Source of the DNA: Sequoia sempervirens
Lineage: Eukaryota > Streptophyta > Pinopsida > Cupressales > Cupressaceae
DNA length: 64,000 nt
NCBI GenBank assembly: GCA_007258455.2
Contig: VDFB02252616.1
Coordinates: 118,188,128-118,252,127 of the forward strand
Direction of reading: 5' to 3'
Both the position numbers and the translations under genes were made by a program. The notes under the pieces were generated by a model that was not told where the DNA came from, did no database searches, and was given only the letters and a program-made list of their open reading frames with translations. Position 1 is the first letter of the stretch, and the number at the start of each line of letters is the position of its first letter. Positions 49,262 through 59,945 of this stretch are shown piece by piece.

Positions 49262-52200
49262 GAAAAGGAAAGAAAAGAGGCTTAGAAATATTAGGTTTGG
49301 TGTATGTATGGAGTGATACATAATCTGTATAGTTCATATTTTTAGTTTTGTGTGGTACTACTAGAAAGATTTGTGTTATTCTAGTTTAGCAAGTTTTTAT
49401 TTATTCTCTCTTCTTGTCAAATAATGACTCAAAAATATTATGAATGTCTATAGCCATTTTTATGTAGTAGCATGATAATAGATAGCTATTTATGTTTTTT
49501 CTTTATTTATCATTAAATTATGAAGTGGACATAAAAATATAGAGTTGCAAAGGAAAAATTTGTGTGTAATTTTGTAAAGTTTATGGATGGTTCATTGGTG
49601 ATGTAAAACTATTTTCAAAGCATTTCAAAACTATAATTTGGCTCTCTATTTATTTATGATTAAATGCTTTTTGTCAAGATTGTGATATTATGTTGATAAA
49701 ATTTATTTGCAATCAATATGTGATGTTCAAAATTCTTTAAGTTTGCAATTGAGAGCATGCAATTTTTTTGTGTTTTTCGCTGGGTAAGACTACAGATTTT
49801 ACACAATTTTGTAGGCCAAATTGGTTTTACTGATATCTGTTCTAGAAAAAGAATTGTTGGTATTTAAGAATATCTGGACAAAGCCTTCAGATTGCTAAGA
49901 TACATGGTATCCCAGGTTAATCTTCAAAAACAACTGGCTTTATGTTTATACAAAGGATTTACAAACAACAGATGTCATAAATGCACTGGGTAATTCTAGA
50001 TTTGGTACGATTCTACAGACACAAATAGATCTGATCTTGCAACTTGTGCACTTCTGCTCTCTAATTCGTTGGATTTACTGGTATATGTTCTTTGTATTTA
50101 AGAATACATGTACAAAGCCTTCAAATTGCTAGGGTGCATGGTCTAACAAGTTAACCTTCAAAAATGACGCTTTATGTTTTTGAAAAAGATTTATAGACAT
50201 CAAGCAATCATTCAGATGTCATAGATGATGATGTTGAAACAACTGATGTTCTTTTTAGTACAACAATCATGCTTCTTGAATTCAAATTATCTAGGATAAA
50301 AGAGGATGTTTTTGGACATGGTGAAATGAGTGTAATTGAATGCTTTTAAATACAGATGCATAACAGTAAATATACAAATATGTGTTTTGTCAGTTCATGA
50401 AATGGATTAGAGTTAGCCAAAATTGTATTTGATTTCTGAAAATTTAGAGATCAAATCCACAAAGGAGGCATAACACTCTTGGGGTGATCACCCACTCTTG
50501 GATTAGGTCCCACTCTTGGGGTGATCACCCAGGATAACAAACCAGTGAAGTCTGTGTTGGGGATAAATGTTTGGATATAAGAGGTGTAATAAATATAGAA
50601 TGTGTAGGAAAAACTTTAAATATGAATAAGATGCATTTGAAATGTGAGAATATGTATACATGATGATAGGTGAAGGTTGGGAAATGAATACAACTTCGTA
50701 TACGATTTAAGTTATTTGTAGATATGAAATTAATAATTAATATTGTTAAATCCAAAAAAAACACACTTATTTCCAAAAAACACACTTAGTATGTCAATTG
50801 TGTTTTGATTTTTATGTACATAATCTTGACACGAGACTCCTTTCTCCCACTGTAGAATGCTAGCATGCCTGCTAGCATAATTATGCATTTATGTGTGTGT
50901 ATCATGTACATACACACATATACATGTACAATCTATCTGTGTTTGTATATATATATGTATAAAGGAAACATATAAATAAACATAAATTAAACTAAATTAA
51001 TAAATAAAAACTATGAATATGAATAATTTGAAATTACTATTAGTTTTAAAAGAGTAAAGAAATGAATAGATGTACTTAATTTTAATAACAAAAATGAAAC
51101 TGATGTAACACTAGAATCTGATGTTCTTTAAGGCCAAAAGTGAATCCTCTTTATTTGTGTTTTATCTTAGATTATGCACAAGTTCTTTGCTTTTGGCTAG
51201 GTAAGACTAAAGATTTGACATAATTTTGCAGGCATAAATATGATCTTGTAACTTGTGCATTTATGCTCTCTAATTGGTTAGATTTATTGATAACTTCTCT
51301 AGTAAAATAATTGTCGGTATTTAAGAATACCTGTAGAGATCCTTAAAATGAAAAGAATATTAAGGGTTATCATTTGTGTATTCACAATTTCAAATGCATA
51401 TTATAACACATATTCAGATAAAAATATTAAGGGTTATAACTATGCTGCTAATTTGGAATCTTTATGTCTGAATATGTGTGTGTCAAATGTATTTTGTGTG
51501 TTAAGATATACACATATTACAGACTCAGATTTAACAGACACATATTCAGATATACACATTTGTGTACGTATACAAATAGACACACTTCACACAAATAGAT
51601 TTAACAGATACACATATTCAGATATACAAATAGACGGACAAATTCATTCACAAATGGATGCAAATGGGTAAAATATACATCTGAACACCCAAAACCAGGC
51701 ATCTATGTAGGGGTTTCATATTTTCTTTTTTGGGTTTATAAATAAACCCCTAAAATAAAAAATGCAAACCCCTAACTTGCAGTTATGCATACATACTTTG
51801 CTTTACAGATTGCATGAAATGAAAACTTGCCACCAAATACCCCCAATATTGGGAAAAAAATAGATATTCTATACCAAATTGATTTAAATAAATTACTTCA
51901 AATGCGAAAAAATAGACTTCAAAAACTTTTACAAATAGCAAGAGAACAACCACAAACCCTAACTCTCACTTGGAAAACCTCAAAACATTGAGAACAATCA
52001 CTAAAAAATTACTTAAAACCTTCAAAAACCATTGCGATTTTCAACAACCATTGTTGTAACAAGCACAAGAATGCAAAAGAAACCTGGGTTTGCTCTCATT
52101 TTGTAGACCCACTATTCGATCGACTCGTCTTCGATCGCGCAGTCTTCAGCCAAACAAGCAAACTGCCCGCGGTTGATTTTTTTTTGCTTTTATATTGACA

Positions 52201-54439
52201 CAGTTCACCAAAATTTATTTGACCAAGTAAGTTTCAGCTGAAACCTACTCGGCCAAAACACTGAAGCCACGTAGGCACCATGTCGTCGCCACGTGGGTTT
52301 GACCGAAACCTATACTGAATTCCGAAATTAGTACGATAGAATCCGTGCAATTGGCCAAAAGGGTGACACAGGTTTGTACTTTTACCCAATTTCATAAAAA
52401 GATGAATAATAAAAATAAATTTAAAACTAAAATAAAATAAACTCAATGAAAAGTCAAAATATATCAAAATTCAAATATTAGTAAACATAATAATTTTAAA
52501 AAATTAATAACAAATAATAAACTTATCAAGTTAAAAAATAGTTAAATATAAAAGTAAAACTATTTTTTTAATTTCTTAGAATAGAAATATTAATAAAATA
52601 TATACCAAAAAATATAATTAATTTATTACAAACAATATTAACATAAATTCAATATTAATATATATATATATATATTATTAAATAAATTAAATTTCAAAAA
52701 GTAAAATTGCATTTCAAATAAAATATTAAAAATAAAAATAAACTATATTAAAATTGTTAAAAGTAAAATTATAATTTTTATATTAAAATTACAAGTAAGA
52801 CCAAACTTTAAAAGTAAAAAATAAAATGAAACCTATTTAAAAGATAAAAAGTCAATTCATAATTAATGATTTATTATTATTAATATTATTATTTAAAAAA
52901 TATGTAAAAAAACTTATTATTATTTATCTAAAAATCTAAGTTTAAAATTTTTAAAAGAAAAAAATAATTCTTATCCTTTGTTTTCTTGATTTAAAGCCAA
53001 GACTAGATAAGAATTTAGTTTTTTAATTATATATATATTATATTTTAAAAAAATCGATGGTTGATATCATTTTAATAGTCTTGCATCCTTCTCTACAATT
53101 TTCAACCATTGATTTTAAAAAGAAGGTCATTCACTTCATATGAGGAACACCTTCAGTGTAATTAAATATTCCCTCAAGAAATAATGCATATTCTTGTGCT
53201 TGATTTTAACATTTATCATAAACAATGAACTTTACCACCTTTAATCTTATTGATATTGTGTAGTTATTTGATTTCATTATCGTATTAATAGCCATGAGTA
53301 ATTCATCTTCTAGGCTTTTGGACATAATCATTATGGGTGGAACACATTAAGTTTAATTTAGGATAATATGTGCAAATAGACAACATATTAACTTGATTAT
53401 ACTTGGTTGAGGGGAAAGTTCTTTTATTCTATATATACCTTTGGTTTTGGTAAAATAAATTCATTGGTAAATTTAATTTTGTAAGGACTTTTGGTGAACA
53501 CTATTGCAAAAAATTAAGACAATTTATTTTTCTTGTAATTGATTTAGGTAATGTACTTTCCTATGTTTAGAATTTTTTGTTCAAGTCTTAGGATATTATG
53601 TAAGAGTTAACTCATAAATTATATAATAATTTGTATTTATATAATATTTTATTTTCAAAAATTAATATAGATATATAATTTTGTTAATTAACTTTGAGTC
53701 TTAAGGTAGGACAATGCCATCTCTCATTACGATTAAAATACTATTCTTTTTGGATAACTTTTAGGGTTGAATAATTTTTTCCAATGATTTTATTTAGGTT
53801 ATTGATGTTTATCATTTGACAACCAATCTAACAATTTTATAAGACTTCCTCATTTGTTGAAAATATATCAACTTAAATTTTGTAATGCAGATACATTGTC
53901 ATTACTTCGTATTGTCTAGAATAAATAGATTGTCTTCAAGTAGGAAGTAGGGAGTCATACCTAAATTAAATTGTACCTACCTCTTCCTTGTAATATGTGA
54001 TCATTAAAGGTGCAAGGTATTCCTTAAAGCATACCTTACCTACTAATAATATTATTGCTGTGATTTTCAATCACAATAATATTATCATTGGTTAAGATTA
54101 TAGATCAAGTGAATGATATTAATATTAACATTATGAGTAATATTAAGTTGATAGTGTTTAAATAAGTAGTAGTTGAGAAATTTAGTTTCAAGAATAATAT
54201 TTATAAATGCATTAGTAAATAGTAAGTGGTAGAGTTATAGTCGATAGAACTATTAGAGATAATAAGTATATATAAATTACCCCATGAATAATGATGTTAT
54301 CGCTACTAGAAGTAGAATTGGAATGGGTAAAGTTAGAAAACATATCTAACTAATGTTATTACTTAGAGTAAAATTGGTGACATTATCTTTAATAATAAAA
54401 GCAAGGGTAGCATTAAATATAAATATTGAGAGAGGTATT
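49262..54439. other. Dispersed repeats, leader-like region and AT-rich DNA (right copy), no gene
   Basis: Counterpart of 32880-37863. 49400-52714 differs from the left copy by several percent with indels, including an extra 120 bases at about 49533-49650 and a changed leader-like stretch at 51840-52390. From 52715 on I see no difference. GTGACACAGGTTTGTACTTT at 52363 is the exact inverse of bases in 19227-19255. Confidence 0.6.
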
Positions 54440-54457
54440 AACATTAAATTGGGTGTT

Positions 54458-54772
54458 GCAGCCTATCATGGCTTGAAGTTGGCACAAGTGAAAGGTTACA
54501 AGAAAGTGTGGCTTGAGGAGAATTCTCTCAATATTATTAATAATCTGAAGAATTGTGTTGCCCCTTCATGGGCTATTGAATCTTTGATTATGGATGCTAT
54601 TGATATTCTTAAATCCTTCGATGAGTATTATATTTCTCATATTTTGAGAGAAGGAAATGGATTAGTTGATGTTTTCGCTAATCTTGGTGTTAGGGGTATT
54701 AGGGAATGGGGTGTAAATGACCCCCTCCCTATGGAGGCTATTGCTTGTATTAATCATGATTTCCAAAATTGA
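54458..54772 (+). pseudogene. RNase H domain remnant of a plant LINE (right copy)
   Basis: No difference seen from 37882-38196; same missing N-terminus and Asp-to-Asn change. Confidence 0.72.
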
Positions 54773-55043
54773 TAACTTGGTTGATGACATTTTAAGGCTC
54801 GGGGCGTGCATGACTATCTTCACGTGGAAGGTTATTATGTGGAGTGATGGTAAGCTAGATATGGATCGAGTTGATGGTACCCTGTTTGATATCTGTACGG
54901 GATGAAACTCTAGGCTCATTATTTTCCCCTGCCATAATTTCGTTGTCACATGAATTGTGGGAATTCTTTGCATCTCCTTCTTGAGGTTTCTCCTCATTAC
55001 TTTCAAGGTTCTCAAGCTTCTCGCCTCTGTAAATTCCGATGCC

Positions 55044-57252
55044 ATGGGTGGTGATAGGAATCACGTGGAGCCTTTCTCTTGTGATGTTATTAAGAAAAAG
55101 GAGGAGGTGTGGTGTTTTTTAGAGAAAGGTGGGATGAATCCATATCTGAAAAAGTTGCATAGAAACAACCCGCAGGTGACAACTTTGTTTGCTAAAGCAT
55201 GGAACAACAAGGTTTTAAAATTTGGAGGAACGAAATTTGATGTGAATGAGGATTTTATAGCCAATATCACTGGGTTTTCTACGGAAGGCAAGAAATTTTT
55301 CAGAGACAAGAAGGAATCGCAGGCATCCATGCAAATCTTTTTCAAAGGGAATGAAGCTCAAGACCTTAAGACATCGAAGAGTGGTGGGTACCAGTGAGGC
55401 TCACTCAAGGTGCTATGGGGGGATGTGGCTAAGGAACTCATGAGGTATATTACCCTTAAAGGTTGTTTCTTTGTCGTAAATTCTTACCATTTTTTCATGC
55501 TTAATCATTTCCATCATAAAAAGAGAATTTCCTTTCCTTATTATCTCTTGGCGTCGTTGGATTCTAGTCTGAAGGACCAAAAAAGTAACCCCAAAAATCC
55601 AGTGTTGCATGTGGGGATTATTCTTTTAATTTCTGACTATGCTAAATATTTTGAGGAGTCTAAACTAATTGCTACTCCTAAGGGTAAGCAACAAAAGTCG
55701 GTTGTGGAGTATGAAACAGTTTCTAAAGAGGAGTCGGTTAGCAAGAAAGGGAAAAAAGGAAAACTTGTCTTGGAAGAGGATTCGAGGTCTGAGGAGGACG
55801 TGGACTATGTCCCAGATTGTCTTGCTTCCATGGAGGCGGTTTCACAACCCCTTGAAGTGAGTAAGCCTAAGAAAGGGGTGTCAAGCCCTAATAAGGGTTA
55901 TGAGACCTGCAATGAGAATATTGCCATTAAAAAGCCAAGTAGATGTCTGAAGAATAAGATTGAAATGGTTGGTGAGGTGTCTTCGTCGTGCCCTATTTTG
56001 GGGAAAAAACATAAGAAGGATCCGAAGGCGGGAAGTAACAAGAAACTAGTTGTTAGGTCTATGAGCCAATTGCTTGAGATACAAGATAATTCTCCCCTTA
56101 AGATAGTTGGTGGGCGGGGCATTATGGATTCTACGAGTGTGGATTTGGACTCGCAAAAGAGAAGGAAGTCTATTGTTGAGGATATTGCAGACTCTATTCA
56201 AAAAATTAAAATTTCGGTTGCTACTGGTAAGGGTAAGGACGTATTTTCTAGTCAAGACAAGGTAAGCTCCTCTCAGGAGGATGATGATGAGGCTAGTGAG
56301 GTGTGTTCGCCGCACCCTGTTTTGGGGAAAAAACATAAGAAGGATCTAAAGGTGGGAAGTAACAAGAAACTGGACTTTTAGGTCTGCGAGTCAATTGCTT
56401 GAGATGCAAGATAATTCTCCCCTTAAGATAGTTGGTGGGAAGGGCATTGTGGATTCTCCGGGTGTGGATTTTGACTCACAGAAGAGAAGGAAGTTTGTTG
56501 CTAAGGATATTGCAAAATCTATTCAAAAAATAAAAAATGTTGATTGCTACTGGTAAGGGTAAGGATGTCTCTGCTAGTCAAGACAAGGTAAGCTCCTCTC
56601 AAGAGGATGATGATGTCGGTAAGGGTATTTTTAACTTTGATTGTGAAGATATTTTTGATGTTCTAGGAATGACTAGAGAGGGTTCCATTTTTTTTTCAAA
56701 TTGTTTAAATGGGTGTTCCATGAACTTAACATGACCAATGTTAAAGTTCGGGGTACAATGAGTAAAGTTGGTGAGTCTTTGGTTTAGAATCAGATTGATG
56801 AACTATTTGATTCTTTGAAAATTATGGTGAATGAAACGTTGAAGATGAAGCAGACTCTTGAGGAAATAATTCTCACCCTTGAGGACCAAATGGAGAGGAT
56901 TTGTGTTAATCTAGAGAAGGGTGGAAAGGGGACTAAGTCCGCGGTGAAGTTTGAGTCTGTTGGCATTTCCTCTCCTTTTGAAAGTGCCAAGAAACGTAAG
57001 GAGATTGCTCCTGATGAGGAGACAGGTGTTGGTGGTAGGCTTATGGAGGAAGAGGCTTATGTTGATAAGGTTGGTGATAAGAATAATGTTTTGATTAGTG
57101 AGGTGAATGTGGGTGGGCCTGGGGCTAGAACGTAAAACAAGACCAAGGTTCAGGCTAGGACTCCTATTAAAGATTTGTTTGAAGTCATGGATGATGGTTA
57201 GAAGGCTGTTGCGAGTGACATGGAGGTTGTTGATATCCTAAAGAATATGTAG
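55044..57252 (+). pseudogene. Uncharacterised 3'-ORF protein of the LINE-like element, copy 1
   Basis: ATG 55044; in-frame TGA at 55395; frame shift after KKL at about 56375 (one extra T), a second near 56530 and further stops; final stop TAG 57250. Order of parts: N-terminal globular domain (about 55044-55650; LEKGG, GKKFFRD, FKGNE, LNHFHHKKRISFPYYLL); acidic and basic low-complexity linker (KKGKKGKLVLEEDSRSEED); a 324-base tandem repeat (LGKKHKKD, LLEIQDNSPLKIVGG, DSQKRRK); predicted coiled coil at about 56795-56910 (TLKMKQTLEEIILTLEDQM); C-terminus DMEVVDILKNM. The size would be about 730 residues if intact. The function is unknown; a coiled coil plus basic tracts recalls LINE ORF1 or gag-like RNA-binding proteins, but that is inference. 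Confidence 0.68.
55974..56621 (+). repeat. In-gene tandem repeat, unit 324 bases, two copies
   Basis: Unit one starts GAGGTGTCTTCG at 55974, unit two GAGGTGTGTTCG at 56298. Each encodes the same modules (LGKKHKKD, DNSPLKIVGG, DSQKRRK, SSQEDDD). Unit two has gained the frameshifts. Confidence 0.88.
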
Positions 57253-57427
57253 TGTTGCTGCTTTTGTTCCTCCTTTTTGGCTGCTGTCATGTTGATGGTG
57301 TGTTGTGTTTGGGTTGCTATATGCTTTATGTAGTTATCTTTAGTTTCAGTTGATCTTTTTTGTAAAGCGTTCTAGGCCCCTTCAAAACTTGTTTTTTACC
57401 TCTAATCAAAAAAATTAATTGGGTGTA

Positions 57428-57560
57428 GCTAATTGCTTAGCTGATTGCCTTTCCAATTTAGGGGTGTCCTCTCATATGCATTCAAACTCTCATGACATCA
57501 TCCCTAGTGAGATTCAAAATCTTATTAAATATGATCAATCATTACTTGATGGATGATGTT
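57428..57560 (+). pseudogene. RNase H C-terminal tail of copy 2
   Basis: Reads ANCLADCLSNLGVSSHMH and ends IQNLIKYDQSLLDG before TGA. It matches the region GNGLVDVFANLGV of copy 1 and keeps the last catalytic Asp (LAD). Only about 40 residues are present. Confidence 0.62.
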
Positions 57561-57832
57561 TTAGGATTAGAGGAGATTGTTTATGGCTTCATAATTTCCT
57601 CATTAATGTGAAAAGACATGTGAAGCTCTGCTTATGTCCTAATTATTATCGCAAAGCTTATGGAAAGATTTTGATTGTTGTGACCATGATGATTTTTAGT
57701 CCTTGTTTTGTCATATTTACATAAATTTTGGGTTCTTGGGTCTTCCTCCTCCTTTGTATCTAGAACTTTCTCTTTCATTTTCTTGTGCTTCATTTTAGGG
57801 AGAAAGTTGCATTTAGTTGTGTTTTTTTGATC

Positions 57833-59739
57833 ATGGGGAGTGACTAGTGTAGACTGGAAATTGTTACCTACGAAGAGTTTAAAGAAAATGGTTTAGTTTG
57901 GGAAATTCTGGAGAAAGGTGGAGTTACCCCTTTCAGTCTAAAGCTTCATGGGTTCAATACACAAATTTCCCATGAATTTTTCAATGGTTGGAGCAATAGG
58001 GTGTTGAGAGTCTTTGGAGTGGAGATTAGTATTACAAAGGACTTGATTGTGGAGATTACCAGATTATCTTTAGAGGGAAAGAAATTTTATAGGGAAAGGT
58101 CAAATACTAAGTTGGATTTGGCCGATTTATTTAAAGGGAATGAAAGGGTGAGGCTTAAGAAACTGGTGTGTGGAGGCTATAATCAACATTCCATCAAGCC
58201 TATTTGGAGGGAAGTTGCCATGATGATTATGAGGTATTTCACTTTAGATGGTAGATTCTCTACCATTCATGGATTTCATTTCACGTTGCTTAACCACTTT
58301 AGGCATAATAAAATGGTGGCATTCCCATTTTATTTGCTCCATTCATTGGAAAATGGGATTATGGAATTCAGGAAAAACCCCAATAATTCATTTATGCATG
58401 AGGTTAGATAATGGTCCTAATAATGGAATATGATAAAGCTAAGTATGTTCCTAAAGTCTCAAAATTAACCAAAGCTCACAAAATTAAGGAAGTCCCCTTT
58501 GGTTATGAAATGGGTAATGTTTCTGATGGAAAGAATGGTTTGGATGAAGAGACGGGTTCTTTTGAAGAGCACTTTGTTTCCCTGGAAGAATTCAACAAAC
58601 AACACAGGAAAATGGTTAAGAAAGAGGATCTCCCCTCTTGGTTGGACAGTTCACAGATGGATATGGACATTGAGGAGTCTCCTTCGGTTATGGTCAAGGG
58701 TAAAGGTTAAGAAAGGGATCCAAAGCTCTAAAAAGGAAGAGTCATATCTTTCTCTTAGTGTGAAAAGAAGAATTTTGGAAATGGAAGGTGAGAAAGGGGT
58801 TTAGGGTAAGAGCACTAAGGGGAAGAAATCCCTTGACATGGGTTTGGGCAAGGACAAGGAGGTTGTCTTATGAGTTGAGGTGACGATTGGTAAGGATAAA
58901 GTCAAGGATGTTTCCGTGGGTGAGAAAGGTTTGTTTGAGAAGTTGGAGGATCCTAAAATTGTTTCTCAAGTGAATAGGGCTGACAAAGACTTAGTGGACT
59001 TGGATGTCTCTCCTGCTAGTGTGGTGTTTGTGGGTCAAGGAAAAGTAAATTTGGAGTCTCTTGGAGGTATTTTCCATGATATTCAACCTAAGCGGTCGAC
59101 TAGTTTACAAGAAGATCCTATTAATTGGGAGAAGTTTGACTCTAATGTTGTCATTAGAATGGTGAAGGATGGGATTGGGAACCTCTTCAAACTTTTTGAA
59201 TGGCTTCTATTTGAGGTAAAACCGATCAATATCAGGTTAAATTCATTGGCTAATATCAATGTAGTATTGTTAAGAGCAACAAATTGGAGATGACCATTAG
59301 CAATAAGGACAAGATTATGAATGTTGTACTTGATAAGGTTGCGAATGATGCTAAAAATTTGGGAAAGAACCATGAATCTAGATTAACTTCTCTTGAGGAG
59401 ATGGTTACTAAAATTCATGAGGACCTGAGCACGCTTGTGTATGTTAGCCAAGCATCTCTTCACACTAGTGTGTAGGGGTTGTCTGTGTTGAACGAGAATG
59501 CCTGTAAATAGACTGGGAAACTACTTATTAAAGGGAAAGAAGTGCATGAAGTGGAGGATGATGGCCAAAAAGATCTCTTGGTTAAGGGTATCGATGTGAG
59601 ACCTTGTATCAAAACTAGAAGCAAGATGAATTAAAGTGTTGTCATTTTGGCTTGGGAACTAGATTAAATTGTTGAGATGCATGAGAAGCTCATATCTAGG
59701 GATCTGGAAGCAGCTAGGATCTTAAAGAATTTGTTGTAA
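57833..59739 (+). pseudogene. Uncharacterised 3'-ORF protein of the LINE-like element, copy 2
   Basis: ATG 57833 (MGSD, then TAG as codon 5); the frame continues through the N-terminal domain to about 58411 (ILEKGG, LEGKKFYRERS, LFKGNE, VCGGYNQ, LNHFRHNKMVAFPFYLLHSL). A frame change near 58411 leads to an acidic segment (58411-58710). Later segments are at 58880-59293 and 59284-59475 (coiled-coil-like SRLTSLEEMVTKIHEDLSTL). The end is RDLEAARILKNLL and TAA 59737-59739. The matching start, motif order and C-terminus with copy 1 show a real protein family; the 324-base repeat is absent here. The family is unknown to me. Confidence 0.66.
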
Positions 59740-59945
59740 TCTTAGTTTTTAGTCTATTTTTTTGCTGATTTTTTACTATTGGTTTGTTGTTGGTATGGTA
59801 ATGCTTATTTTATGACAACATTTTTGTTCTAGGGTTGCTTGTGTTTCTTGTCTTTTTTTTTTAGTAGCTTGTTTTTGTTTTAAAGGGTTTCAGGGCTCCT
59901 TCAAAATCTACTTTTTTGATAATCAAAAACATTAAATTGGGTGTT

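Larger units (their letters stand above)
39794..56269 (+). repeat. Right copy of the 16.4-kb direct duplication
   Basis: Starts inside exon 1 of the transposase-like gene, equivalent to 23414. The first 69 bases contain a small tandem duplication of about 35 bases. It is collinear with the left copy to 56269, with extra sequence at 49264 (about 23 bases) and 49533 (about 120 bases). Confidence 0.96.
54440..57427 (+). mobile_element. 5'-truncated LINE-like element with an ORF downstream of RNase H (copy 1, complete 3' end)
   Basis: Left boundary AACATTAAATTGGGTGTT (54440-54457). Then an RNase H remnant (54458-54772), spacer, long ORF (55044-57252), a 3' UTR of about 155 bases and an A-rich end CTAATCAAAAAAA followed by ATTAATTGGGTG (57414-57425), an imperfect copy of the left boundary. 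The order RNase H, ORF, A-rich tail, target repeat shows that the ORF belongs to the 3' part of the element. Confidence 0.75.
57411..59945 (+). mobile_element. 5'-truncated LINE-like element of the same family, copy 2
   Basis: Starts after ATTAATTGGGTGTA with the last part of an RNase H domain. Then a spacer, a long ORF at 57833-59739, a 3' UTR with the conserved CTCCTTCAAAA and GATAATCAAAAAC, and the right boundary AACATTAAATTGGGTGTT (59928-59945). This boundary is identical to 54440-54457. It is truncated about 230 bases further into RNase H than copy 1 and strongly diverged from it. Confidence 0.74.
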
